NCBI RefSeq assembly: GCF_039555335.1
Contig: NC_092642.1
Coordinates: forward strand, 21,793,812 to 21,857,811
Source: Amphiura filiformis
Lineage: Eukaryota; Echinodermata; Ophiuroidea; Amphilepidida; Amphiuridae
Reading direction: 5' to 3'
Length of the DNA: 64,000 bases
The notes below the pieces were generated by a model, which saw only the letters and a program-made list of their open reading frames with translations, was not told where the DNA came from and ran no database searches. This document shows positions 47,170 through 58,721 of this stretch, piece after piece (position 1 is the first letter of the stretch; every line of letters begins with the position of its first letter). Position numbers and translations under genes: made by a program.

Positions 47170-50100
47170 TACGATGGGGGTATCATCAGTAGATAACAAA
47201 ATATTGTCAACCGTTCTTACTTACTTCCTTTGTATTTTATTTTATTTGTATTTTATTTAAAAAAATACTATCTTGAGTAGATAACGGAAAAAACAAACAA
47301 AAACAAACAAACAAAAAACATCAAAAACCAACTTTCCTAACAGACGCCCTCTAAATTTGTGAAATATTTTCTGTTGTTTTATTAGACCCGCAATGCTATC
47401 TTCAGAAGATAGCCGTTTGAGCACGTACGCGTTGCGTGAAAACATGGAAGTAAGAGACTTCCATGGTGAAAATGATGCAGATCGTAAATGATGCAAGCCG
47501 TATTTTTGGGCTCGCGCGTGTTCACAAAAGATGATGCATGTCGAAACGGGTGATTTGCAAATTGCACCGTAAATGGTATCTTGAGTAAATAAAAAACAAA
47601 TAAACAAACAAACAAACAAACAAATAGACAAACAAACAAACATGAAATATTAAAAAAATATGATCTTTCTGACTCGTCTCATACTAAGTCTTATGATTTC
47701 CTTCTTTTTTTGTATCATTTCATTAGGTTTACAAATGCTATCATCAGTAGATAGGCCTAACAAAATATATTCAACCTTTCTCAATTTCTTTGTATTTTAC
47801 AAATGAATATATACAGATAGCCGTTTGCGCATGTACGCGTTGTGAGAAAATGATGCAGATCGTAAATGATGCAAGCCGTAAGTGGGCTCGCGCGTGTTCA
47901 CAGAAGATGCATGATGCATGTCGCAACCGGTGATTTGCAAATTGCACCGTAAATGGTATCTTGAGTAAATAAAAAACAAATAAACAAACAGACAAACAAA
48001 CAAACATGAAATATAAAAAAAATATCCCAAATGATCTTTCTGACTCGTCTCATACTAAGTCTTATGATTTCCTTCTTTTTTGTATTATTTCGTTAGGTTT
48101 ACAAAATGCTATCATCAGTAGATAGGCCTAAAAATGTATTCAACCTTTCTCAATTTCTTTGCATTTTACAAATGAATACTATCTTGAGTAGTTAGCGGAA
48201 AGACTAACAAGCAAACAAATAAACAAACAAACAAAAAACATCAAAACAAACATTTTATCCAAAAATATATACCAAATGATCTTTCTGGTTCGTCTCATAC
48301 AAAGTCTTATGATTTCCTTCTTTTTTTGTATTATTTCATTAGGTTTACAAATGCTATCATCAGTAGATAGGGCTTACAAAATATATTCAACCTTTCTCAA
48401 TTTCTTTGTATTTTACAAATGAATACAATCTTGAGTAGATAGCGGAAACACTAGCAAGCAAACAAATAAACAAACAAACAAAAAACATCAAAACATTGAG
48501 CGCGTTTATTGACAGCAGATGATGCGTGATGTCGCAAAGGGCCTATAATGATTTGCAAATCACACCGTAAATTCTACCTTGAGTAGATAACAAACAAACA
48601 AGCAAACAAACACCAAACATGTGGTAAGAAAAAAATATACCAAATCAAATGTCTGACTTTTATGATTTTTAAAATAAAATTTGTTCATACGCTTCTAAAT
48701 GATATCATCAGTGGATAACAAAATATTGTCAACCGTTCTTACTTACTGTCTTTGTATTTTTTTATAAAAAAAGTACTAGCTTGAGTAGATAGCAGAAAAA
48801 ACAAACAAAAACAAACAAAAAACAAAAAACTTTCCTAACAGATGTTTTCTAAATTTGTGAAAAAATTCCTGCTATTTTATTAGGCCCGCAACGCTATCTT
48901 CAGAAGATAGCCGTTTGCGCACGTACGCGTTGCGAGAAAATGATGCAGATCGTAAATGATGCAAGCCGTAAGTGGGCTCGCGCGTGTTCACAGAAGATGA
49001 TGCATGTCGCAACGGGTGATTTGCAAATTGCACCGTAAATGGTATCTTGAGTAAATAAAAAACAAATAAACAAACAAACAGACAAACATGAAATATAAAA
49101 AATATTATACCAAATGATCTTAACACTAACAAGCAAACAAATAAACAAACAAACAAAAAACATAAAAACAAACTTTTTATCCAAAAAATATATACCAAAT
49201 GATCTTTCTGATTCGTCTCATACAAAGTCTTATGATTTCCTTCTTTTTTTGTATTATTTCATTAGGTTTACAAATGCTATCTCAGTAGATAGGACTTAAA
49301 AATATATTCAACCTTTCTCAATTTCAAATGAATACAATCTTGAGTAGATAGCGGAAACACTAACAAGCAAACAAATAAACAAACAAACAAAATACATAAA
49401 AACAAACTTTTTATCCCCTTAAATTTGTGAAATATTTTCTGTATTGTTTTATTTAAAAGCCCGTAAAGGCGTCTGCTAGTTCCGAGAAAATGATGCAGGC
49501 CGTAAATAGGCTTTGAGCGCGTTTATTGACAGCAGATGATGCGTGATGTCGCAAAGGGCCTATAATGATTTGCAAATCACACCGTAAATTCTACCTTGAG
49601 TAGATAACAAACAAACAACAAACATGTAGTAACAAAAAATATACCAAATGAAATGTTTGACTTTTATGATTTTTAAAATAAAATTTGTTCATACGCTTCT
49701 AAATGATAAATATTGTCAACCGTTCTTACTTACTGTCTTTGTATTTTTTTTTATAAAAAAAAGTACTAGCTTGAGCAGAAAAAACAAACAAAAACAAACA
49801 AAAATATCAAAAACAAACTTTCCTAACAGATGTTTTCTAAATTTGTGAAATATTTCCTGTTGCTTTATTAGGCCCGCAACGCTATCTTCAGAAGATAGCC
49901 GTTTGCGCACGTACGCGTTGCAAGAAAATGATGCAGATCGTAAATGATGCAAGCCGTAAGTGGGCTCGCGCGTGTTCACAGAAGATGGTGCATGTCGCAA
50001 CCGGTGATTTGAAAATTGCACCGTAAATGGTATCTTGAGTAAATAAAAAACAAATAAACAAACAAACAAGAAAATATTTCATTATATTTTATTTTTTATT

Positions 50101-50450
50101 AGGCCCGCAATGGTATCTTCAGCAGATAGCTGTTTGCGCACGTACGCGTTGCGAGAAAATGATGCAGATCGTGGGCCCGCGCGCGTGTTCACAGAAGATG
50201 ATGCATGTCGCAACGGGTGATTTGCAAATTGCACCGTAAATGGTATCTTGAGTACCGGTAGATAAAAAACAACTAAACAAACAAACAAACAAACATGAAA
50301 TATAAAAAATATATACCAAATGATCTTTCTGATTCGTATCACATTAAGTCTTATGATTTGCTTCTTTTTTTGTATTATTTCATTAGGTTTACAAATGCTA
50401 TCATCAGTAGATAGGCCTAACAAAATATATTCAACCTTTCTCAATTTCTT
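47170..50450. repeat. Modular repeat array: dyad-bracketed payloads with CAAA-rich linkers
   Basis: A left dyad (GCTATCATCAGTAGATAGG or GCTATCTTCAGAAGATAGC) is followed by a 60-150-bp payload, then a right box (CTATCTTGAGTAGATAGC or GGTATCTTGAGTAAATAA), then a CAAA-rich linker. The left box occurs near 47174, 47393, 47737, 48108, 48353, 48703, 48893, 49276, 49875, 50107 and 50397. At least three payloads alternate: TTCAACCTTTCTCAATTTC; GCGCACGTACGCGTTGCGAG with GATGCAGATCG; and TTGTCAACCGTTCTTACTTAC. Minus-strand frames of CLFVCLFVCLF are translations of the linkers, not genes. Confidence 0.85.
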
Positions 50451-50639
50451 TGTATTGTAATGATTTTTCCTCAACGGGGTATTGGTACGGATTCCGGTTG
50501 AACACGTATAACAACATAAAGTGGAGCAAAAGACAAATCAAATACGGTATCACAAAGAAAGACAATTTATTCACAATATATGAAACCTATGTGACAAAAA
50601 CCGCTATTATGAATCGTCATGTCACTAAAATAATGGTAA

Positions 50640-51225
50640 GTCGTACAGTGATGCACAGAAAGAAAAGTACGTGTTCAAATGACAAGCTCCGAAACAAAAG
50701 TGATGACAGACTGTTGCTGAGGCACGTACGCCAGGCGCCAAAAAGTAAAGCCTGCCCTCCTCAACAACAGTACAGCCAATCAGGAACGTCGCCACGAGAG
50801 GGCGACGCAACTTTCCGTCTACCAGGCCAGGGGGGGTGGGACGTTGAGGTTTCGATACTAGATTTGGGATTTTGAGGTTGCAAATGACGCGAAACTTTGT
50901 GTTAAAACCAATGGTGACATATCCGCTAAGATCGATTACGTTGCCCAATTTCCGTCATCAATATCATTTAAACTACCGAACGCACCTCCACAAGTTTTGG
51001 AATATAGCTAGAAAACGTTATTTTAAGCAACTTTTTTCGGCTCACCTCAGAGGTGGAGCGAAGACATTTTGAGATAAAAGCATTTGAAATTTGAGATTTC
51101 GCGGGGTTTTTGGGGATTTTTAGTTTAAAATTTGCCGTTGCATTAATCTCTTCAACAGACTCAAAAGCAGTCGGTTGTGTGGGAAGAGGTTATAGTAGCG
51201 TACTGGATGTACTGTTTCATAGATG
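50640..51225 (+). promoter_or_regulatory. Possible promoter-like region with CCAAT box
   Basis: GC-richer DNA with a good CCAAT box in its usual context (AGCCAATCAGG, 50774-50784) and GCGACG/CGTCGC words. A plus-strand frame at 50884-51072 and a small ORF at 51223-51330 (MDKYIVARRRLFPGDTKHQH and 15 more) follow, but no spliced gene could be assembled. Confidence 0.2.
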
Positions 51226-51605
51226 GACAAGTACATTGTAGCTCGTCGCCGGTTATTTCCTGGTGATACGAAGCATCAGCATGGTATGGAGAAGTCAGCT
51301 CTTCTGTTTACAAACAAACTCATGAACTAATAGCTCTGTTTACAAACGTGATGACAACCTGAGCATATTTAATATACTTGATGGTGAGTGTGCGGAGTAT
51401 TAAATTGGTATAGTAATTTCACTGAGTCGCTTTCTCGAGCTCACTGTTTTCGTAGGGTCACGGACACTGCCAAGTCATGGCACTGATGCAGAAAGCTTAT
51501 AATTATTGCGAGCGAGCACACTGATCAGTGCACATGTGCATGATGTCCCGCATGATGTGTCTCTAGTCCACAATAATTATCCATCTCATGATCTATTATA
51601 ATTAT

Positions 51606-51786
51606 CAGGGGCGGATTTAGAGGGGGCGCACCAGGCGCGAGCCCCTCTATTTTTGCAGTGCCAGAGCGGCGCCTGACTTCATGTATTTTTACAGAGCGGC
51701 GCCGCACTTTGTGTGGGCGCCGAGCCGCGGCGGCAGTGGCGGTTGCTCGGCGCCCCCTCTATTGAAAATTCCTGGATCCGCCCCTG
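51606..51786. mobile_element. 181-bp hAT-type MITE
   Basis: CAGGGGCGGAT at the left and ATCCGCCCCTG at the right; GAGGGGGCGC inverted just inside. Ends are typical of hAT MITEs. Flanking 8-mers do not match well, so the target-site duplication has decayed. The interior is GC-rich with GAGCGGCGCC words. Confidence 0.65.
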
Positions 51787-52059
51787 ATTAAAAACTGTCA
51801 CTGTAAACTGTGTCATGGTAATTCCCGTAATTGTAATTTCACTAAACTTTTAACCCTTCGTATAAACTCATTACCGTTCGACGCGTTCACGTTCGTAAAG
51901 TTACGAATACCCAATACTAGATGTAACTTAAGGGTACTGTTCGTAAGTAAGTTTAGTGAAATGGAACTTACGACTCGTCACAAGTTACGAATAATTTTGA
52001 GACAAAAGCTTTGTAAAGCTTAGTCAAGTTAGTGAAATGGACACCTTGATCAAACTGTA

Positions 52060-52400
52060 ACCCAGGGGCTGGGCGCTGGGGGCACTTAACACAAATGACC
52101 ATACAAGTATGTTCCCCCGGAAAGACCCCCTATTTTGGATTTTGCAGCTCTGAAAGACCCCCTATAAGTGACCAAACTAGAGCTTCAATAGACCCTTGAT
52201 TTTGATAATTTCAGCTCTAGAAGGTTTTGTCAGGCAATTTTCAGCCAGAAAGCAAAGAAAGACCCTTGATTTTGACTGTTCGCAGCTCCAAAAGTCCCCA
52301 TTTTGCTTGTTTGCAGCTCCAAAGACCCCCTTTTACAGGGCAGCTCCCAAAGACCCACCACTTCAAAATTCCAGGGAACATACCCACCAAATTTTGTTGA
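52060..52400. repeat. Degenerate repeats of AAAGACCCCC / GCAGCTC
   Basis: Segments like GAAAGACCCCCTAT, TTTTGCAGCTC and GACCCTTGATTTTGA recur four or five times at irregular 40-80-bp spacing. Non-coding. Confidence 0.5.
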
Positions 52401-52822
52401 TGTGCCCCCGGCCGTAACCCTGCCTATCCCCTACTACCCCTGCTAACTAGTGCCGTACTTGACGCTTTAATGTTTTTTGTAATTGTAGTAGGCCTACAGC
52501 TTTTAAATGCATGTATGTAAACACGGCAATAATTTGAGCCAACTCATCAGATTTAAATTTGAATAAACATTACTGGAGTTTGCACAGACATCACTCTCTC
52601 GAGGAAGTCAAATGGACTATTATGCCTCGCCGACTTGGGCGGGGGGCTTTTTGAATGCCGAGCCCTGACTATGTCTCGGCCCCATACAACATGGAATTTC
52701 CCCAATCGCTGTCCATGGACTTCCAACATGTGATTGTCTTAGTGCCTAGCAGGAAGTTGCAGAATTGCCTGGCTGTCCTGCCTACTGCCAATATGAACTT
52801 TTTATTTATCATCAGGATGATG

Positions 52823-53963
52823 GATTATCTCGGAATAATTAATTATCTCAGAATAACTGATTATCTCAGAATAATTGATTATCTCACTCAGATTCTCAGG
52901 ATAATTGATTATCTCAATTTATATTGCAAATAGGGACATTGACAGGACAGGACTTGAGATAATTGTTGAGATAATTTGAGAAAATACATTATCTCAAGAT
53001 GTTTTATCTGGAGATGATAAATTATCTTGATAGTAAATTATAAATTATCTTGAGATCATTATCTTGAGATAATCAATTATCTTCAGATGATCAATTACCC
53101 TGAGATAATAAATTACCTTGAGACAATTATCTCAAGATAAATATATGGAAATAATAAATTATCTCAAGATAAATATCTCCATAATCTTTTTGTCCAGAGA
53201 TAAATCCCGGGAAGATAAATATCTTGAGATAATAAATAATCTTGTCATGATAATAAATTATCTCGGAAAAATACATTATCTCAAGATGTTATTTATCTGG
53301 AGATCATAAATTATCTTGATTAGTAAATTATCTTGATAATCTCTAGATGATTAATTTACCCTGAGATAATCAATTATCCCAAGATAATTAATCATTCTGA
53401 GATAATCCATTAACCTGAGACAATTATCTTTAGATAAATGGAAATAATGAATTACTCAAGATAAATATCTCCATTAAAAACCTCTCTCTATATATCTTTT
53501 TGTCCAGAGATAAATATCTCATGATGATAAATTATCTTGAGATAATTGATAAGTCACTCGAAAAAATACATTATCTCTAAATCTTTTTTATCTGGAGATC
53601 AATATGTTGAGATAATCTTGAGATAAATTATCTTGAAATAATAAGTTATAAGATGACTTATCTCAAAGTAATTTATTATTTCAAGACTCTAATTTGTTAT
53701 CTTTTATAGATAAGTGTCTCAAGAAATTATCTTGAGATAAGTTTTATTAATAAATCTCAAGATAACAAATTATCTCAAGAGAATACATCATCTCAAAACC
53801 TTTTTCTGGAACTAATAAATTATATAAAATCATCTCAAGATAAATATATATGGTGATGATAAATAGCTCTTATGATACATTATCTCAATATATATTTTTG
53901 AAGTTAAATATATATGGAGATAATAGTAATAATGTCAAGATAATAATGTATTATCTCAACTTA
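52823..53963. repeat. Palindromic minisatellite TTATCTCAAGATAA
   Basis: More than 1.1 kb of imperfect TTATCTCAAGATAA/ATAAATTATCTTGAGATA units. Each unit is itself self-complementary, so the array can fold many ways. AT-rich, no reading frame of interest. Confidence 0.9.
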
Positions 53964-54691
53964 ATTGATCATCCAGAGGCTATTTAAAGCAAGTACATGT
54001 AAAAAGCTTTTCTTTTTAATTTTTTATGTCATGTAAAATTATTGTTATTATTGTCTTCTGTTTTTTCAGGAAGCATGCATGATGGTTTGGAAAATGGACC
54101 TTGTGATGGCTATACCATGGACATAGGAAACCATTGATTTTTGAATTTTTTTCGGGCACTATACTTGGTGGTTATTCAATGGAGCTCAATGGATTTTTCA
54201 ACCTACAGATTTGTCGCAAACTTCTCACATAGCACTATAACATGATTAGTCGTTTGGATTTAAGTACCAGCATTCAGCAGTTGGGGAAAAAATCAGCATA
54301 GTTGAATGAAATACTTAATTGTTAGTAGTTAATGGCATTATGTCAAAGTCTGGCTAACTTTGCGACTAATTTATGAGACATTGCACTGTTTCACTGTTTG
54401 ATGAACTCCAATAATAAACTTAAGGTTAGATCTGCACAATAATTATTTGTGAACAAAAATATTTACGGAAATGATTGTGCTCCTGGAGAACAAAACTATG
54501 GTAAAGAGCTCCAGAATTACTCCAATAATTACATAAACAACTGAATAATGCACCAACTGCCTGCCAAGATTATAATACAGGACATTGATATGATACAGGG
54601 TCTTTGAAAGAGCTGTGCAGTCAGAAAATTTAATATATAATGGCACAACAAAAATGATCAGAATAGAGTATGATGTTGCGTGGTATTAAGG

Positions 54692-55008
54692 GGTACTACA
54701 CCCTCGATAAATTTGTGTCTATTTTTGCATTTTTCACAAACTAATAACACAGTGATAACAAAAGTTTTAGGGCAAGGAATCCAATTACTACACTGGAATT
54801 TCAGTGACCCAAGACAAGCGGTTTGTTATTTATGATAAGAAATAAGGTACCACTAGGATGTACCTCGTTTCCTATCATATACTAAACCGCTTGTCTTGAG
54901 TCACTGAAATTCCAGTATAGTATCTGGATTCCTTGCCCCTATATACATAACTTTTGTTACCAGTGTATTATTATTTATAGTCACAAATTTATCAAGGGGT
55001 GTAGTACC
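54692..55008. mobile_element. GGTACTACACCCC-type MITE, copy 2 (intact fold-back)
   Basis: GGTACTACACCCT at the left and AGGGGTGTAGTACC at the right. Pairing continues through GGCAAGGAATCCA, CACTGGAATTTCAGTGA and CAAGACAAGCGGTTT to the centre. Same terminal family as the element at 46020. Confidence 0.8.
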
Positions 55009-55079
55009 ACCTGCAAAAATAAAAACCTAGTAAAAATTTCCAGCTATGCAGTAATGGTGATGGTGCTCTTGGAGCATAT

Positions 55080-55655
55080 GATCACAGTGAATCCATGTTG
55101 CAACCATGTAGCATCATAGGGCACGGGGCACATGCCCCCCCAATTGATTGCAAAGTTTAGAAAATCCAATTGGAAAATTGCGGAAAATGGATTGTGCCCC
55201 TCAATCAGCAGCCCTCGAATTAACCCACGGCACCCACAGCATTTTGCCGTGGGTGCCCATCACCACTGCCATAATGCCCTCAAAATATGTCCTTCACCCA
55301 AGGCAGTCACTTGCTGTGCCCTCTAATGAAGTTGCCGTCGGTGCCCCGGCCCAGCCCTGCCCCTTCATAATAAAATCATCTATCTATGTATCTATGTTTG
55401 TGTGTGTTTTCTTCACTTTTGAGAAATTGCCTTGGCGCCCTTCTCAAATTTAATTTTCAACAGTTGCCATGATGCCCTCTTGAAATATTACAAACTGCCG
55501 TGCTGCCTTGCCTTTTGAGTGAAAATCCAAGGCAATTAACAACTTGCCCTAAAAAGTTGCTGTGCCCCTTCAGATCCTTAATACTAGGCATGTCAATCAG
55601 ACACAGATGCTTTAATTACCCCCCCCATATGATGACCTATGCTATGCCACTGATT
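55080..55655. other. Repetitive C-run region related to 5058-5219
   Basis: GGGCACATGCCCCCC, AATTGATTGCAAAGTTTAG, CCCCCCCATATGATGACC and CTATGCCACTG echo the element at 5058-5219 in order. The middle adds several GCCGTGGGTGCC/TTGCCGTG repeats. Possibly a larger member of that hAT-type family; the left end is unclear. Confidence 0.4.
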
Positions 55656-57718
55656 ACTTCTATTTGATCATTGATGGTGCGTAACATTTAACCTTGGTCC
55701 TTTTTGGCTCAAACACATAAAACTGGAATGAAAGCCCCAAGTAGGTCAAATTATGCATCTCTTGACTGGAATTTTCAAATTTCGCAAGGTTGTCAACCAA
55801 CCATACTTCCATACAGCAATAATCCGCAAAGAAAAAAATGGCAAACCATCTTCTCTGCAACTGAACTATGCGGAGTCTGATACCATTGTTTATATGATAT
55901 TTACCCATCTTACATGTATTTCTATTCCTACTCAAATGCAACACTGAAATAAATTCAAGCAAAGCAAATGATTATGCTTTTAATTTATTATTATTTTCAT
56001 TTTTAATATTATACATACAAAGTCATGATTGTTAACATCATCTGCCAGTGGTTGTGTTAAAAGTTACCAAATTTGCCTTCAATAATGTAAAGTAAATCTT
56101 CAGATACCATGTAAAGAGGTTTAATAAAGTGTTATTTTTATATAGCATGGTTCTACTAAGTCTTGAGATTGTAGTCATTCTTCTCTCATCTTTAATGTCC
56201 ATTTGCATTTTTTCCCCATTTTTTTGGTAATAGCTTGTGTTCATAATTCAAAATCTTCATTTCATGAAGAACTAGCTCAGTTGCTGATCGCAAGGCCATA
56301 TATTGCCACATGACTGAGTTAGCTGGGAGTGTTTCAAAATACTTGCATTTCCTGACAATAATGATATAAAATTGGATGGTTTGAACCCAATACGCACATT
56401 TATTGGTTGAGCTATGAGTTTTAAAATATTGGACGAGACAAAGTCAAGTCCAATATTTTTTAACTCATAGCGAGACCAATAAATTTTGTATTGGTGAAAA
56501 ACATCCAATTTTATCATTATATTTTCAGAATCTTTTTGGTCAAAAACATGACTTTTGGTAAAAATGTGATTTTTGGTAAAAATGTGGTTTTTGGTCAAAA
56601 TGTGATTTTTGGTCAAAAATGAGTTTTAGTCAAAAAATGTGAGAAAAGTGAGCCTATCCAACACAGTCCAAGTTTTGAGTCCAAGTGTTGATTATATTGG
56701 ACTCTTTAACTCTGTACAAAGTATAGGAAGGAAGATTCTGAGAACATAATAGAAATAAATTGAGTGTATGGGCGCATGGGGTTAGTTGCACCTTTGAGTC
56801 AAAAGAGTTCAGTGTGGGGCACTAATTGGGGGATGGAGGACTACTTAGGTTAAATCATGATATGACTGCTCTTGTGTTTTTTAACCAAGAACAAATTTGT
56901 TTATTTCCCAGGGGGGTCACTCCCATTGTGGCATGTACACCATCTGCGATAATAAAAATGTGTAAAAAAGGTAGTTTTTCGTGGGTAGGCACGACACGTG
57001 TGTATCGTGTTTAAGGTGTTAAAAACATGAAAAAAGGGTAGCAAAATTGCAATTGCTAATACTTTATAGCGACAACATTTCAAATTCATTTCAAAGCAGT
57101 TTGAGGTACCGGTACTCCCGCTTTCTTACATGTAGCTCCAACTTCCACTGACATTCTCCGCACAAAGGTGTGAGGTGTACACCACAGCCACAAGAGGGCA
57201 CACAGAAAAAATAAATTATCAAAAAATTCACAACTATTTTCCTCACATGAAGTTAAATTAAAGAAATCTTTTTTTTTACATCAGTGTAAATTTTGAGCAC
57301 ATTTGAAGGTGTAAGGTGACCAAAACTGTGACTGAAACTATAGTCTCTTCCGGAGACTGGCTTAATCACAAATGAATGAGCAAGGGTTTGCCGTAATAAT
57401 ACAATGTACATTTGCCTACCAAATCACAGTTACTTGGCATGGGCCAATTACATATTTAGCATTTTAAATCAAAAAATGATGATTTAAAATTGTATTTAAA
57501 TATAATGCAGGTTTTTCACAACATCCTTAACCCTGCAGTCACATGGCTGCTCACTACAAAAGGGTTGTAATGTTAGCAATACAGCAGGTTTTTTTGGGTT
57601 GGATTATTTAATGAGTTTGTGTCCCTATGTGTAGTAAACTAAAAATCAGTGGCTAAATTACAATGTACATGGCTGAAACTGCAGCCCATGGTGGATGATC
57701 ATGGAATTGTCTACATTA

Positions 57719-57979
57719 GGGACTGTTCACAAACACTTGTTGGGGGGGGCTGATGCAAAAAGGGGGCTCTTAGTTTTGACCCTTCTAGGGGGTGAGGGCT
57801 CTGAAAAAATTGACCACAAATTTTCCTGGGAAAATTGAGTATATGGGGTTGACCCATAATTTTCATGTGAAAAAGGGGGCCCTGAAATTTTTGAGATCTG
57901 AAAAAGGGGGCCCAAAAAATTTTCACGATGAAATTTTTTTTTTGCATCAGGGCCCCAACAAGTGCTTGTGAACGGTTCC
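57719..57979. mobile_element. 261-bp MITE with TTA target-site duplication
   Basis: GGGACTGTTCACAAACACTT at the left and its near complement (AAGTGCTTGTGAACGGTTCC) at the right. TTA flanks both sides (57716-57718 and 57980-57982). A 3-bp TTA target duplication fits a Harbinger-type origin. Interior has many G-runs. Confidence 0.75.
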
Positions 57980-58020
57980 TTAATCGATTTTACTGTATGA
58001 TTATGATACAAGTGTATATA

Positions 58021-58626
58021 CGAGGGGGTATCCAAAAGTTTTTGACATCACCCAGAAGTGAAAGAGCTATATTGATGAAATTTTGTCAGTGTCCTTATGT
58101 ACATTATGGTTCAAAAATGGTCTCATAAGTATGTTTACTTTCTTTCCAGGTGGCGCTAGATGGGCAGTAGGCGCATTACCTTTTCATGATAAGATCCTCC
58201 ACTTTCTTGAATTTCTTCACTGTGGCCGCGCCATCCATAAGTGATGGACGTCAACTTCTTGGCTAATCTGTGAGGGACATGTGGCCAGTTTGGAAATTCC
58301 TTTTTCAAAAAGCAACAGTGCAATATGATGGGCAATCATCACCGTAGATAGCTTTCATTTCATCATAGATTTTATGAGCATTGTATAGGCCTAACCCTTC
58401 AAATGCAGGAACCTTAATCACGCTACGTTCCTCAATTTTCACCATCTTGCAGGTTATGCGCCTAGCTACTGCCCACCTAGTGCCATCTGGATAGAAAGTA
58501 AACTTTTACTTATGAGACCATTTCTGAACCATAATGTACATAAGGACCAGTGATTACACTGACATAATTTCATGAAAATAGCTCTTTCACTTCTGGGTGA
58601 TGTCAAAAACTTTTGGATACCCCCTC
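58021..58626. mobile_element. Mariner-type element, deletion derivative, long TIRs
   Basis: CGAGGGGGTATCCAAAAGTT and its complement at the ends, flanked by TA on both sides. Inverted similarity runs inward for about 160 bp per side. A disabled transposase N-terminus lies between the arms. Sits 32 bp from the donor of the exon at 58660-58721. Confidence 0.85.
58176..58445 (-). pseudogene. Mariner transposase N-terminal remnant
   Basis: From ATG at 58443-58445 one frame runs 89 codons with three internal stops (TGA, TAG, TGA) and ends at TAA. Short stretches fit the mariner helix-turn-helix region: IEERSVIK near the start, KIYDEMKAIYGDDCPSY, TVAF, NFQTGHMSLTD, then KKVEDLIMK. The catalytic DDD half of the protein is absent, replaced by the opposite inverted repeat. 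Non-functional. Confidence 0.75.
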
Positions 58627-58659
58627 GTACAATGTACATGTCATACATCACAGACTTAC

Positions 58660-58721
58660 TTGCAAACTCATTTTGTGTGGCATGGTGGTGCAGGGCTCTA
58701 GCCTTCTCCTGTCTTTTTCTC
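58660..58721 (-). CDS. Probable internal exon of the MGIKSLLP gene
   Basis: 62 bases between a TCATCAG acceptor and a GTAAGT donor, reading RKRQEKARALHHHATQNEFA in the phase set by the piece at 59.95 kb. Charged helix with a short His run. A dead mariner element ends 32 bp downstream of the donor. No later exons were recognised below 58.6 kb, so the gene model is incomplete. Confidence 0.45.

Noticed and set aside
47257..50082. Several minus-strand ORFs with Cys/Leu/Phe/Val runs that look like membrane proteins
   Set aside because: The hydrophobic runs are the complement of CAAA-rich linkers in the modular array, and the same frames repeat with each module.
50450..50948. Opposing ORFs of 141 (plus) and 107 (minus) codons
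   Set aside because: Both lie in the CCAAT-containing, GC-richer region; residue composition is unlike conserved proteins and neither has neighbours to splice to.
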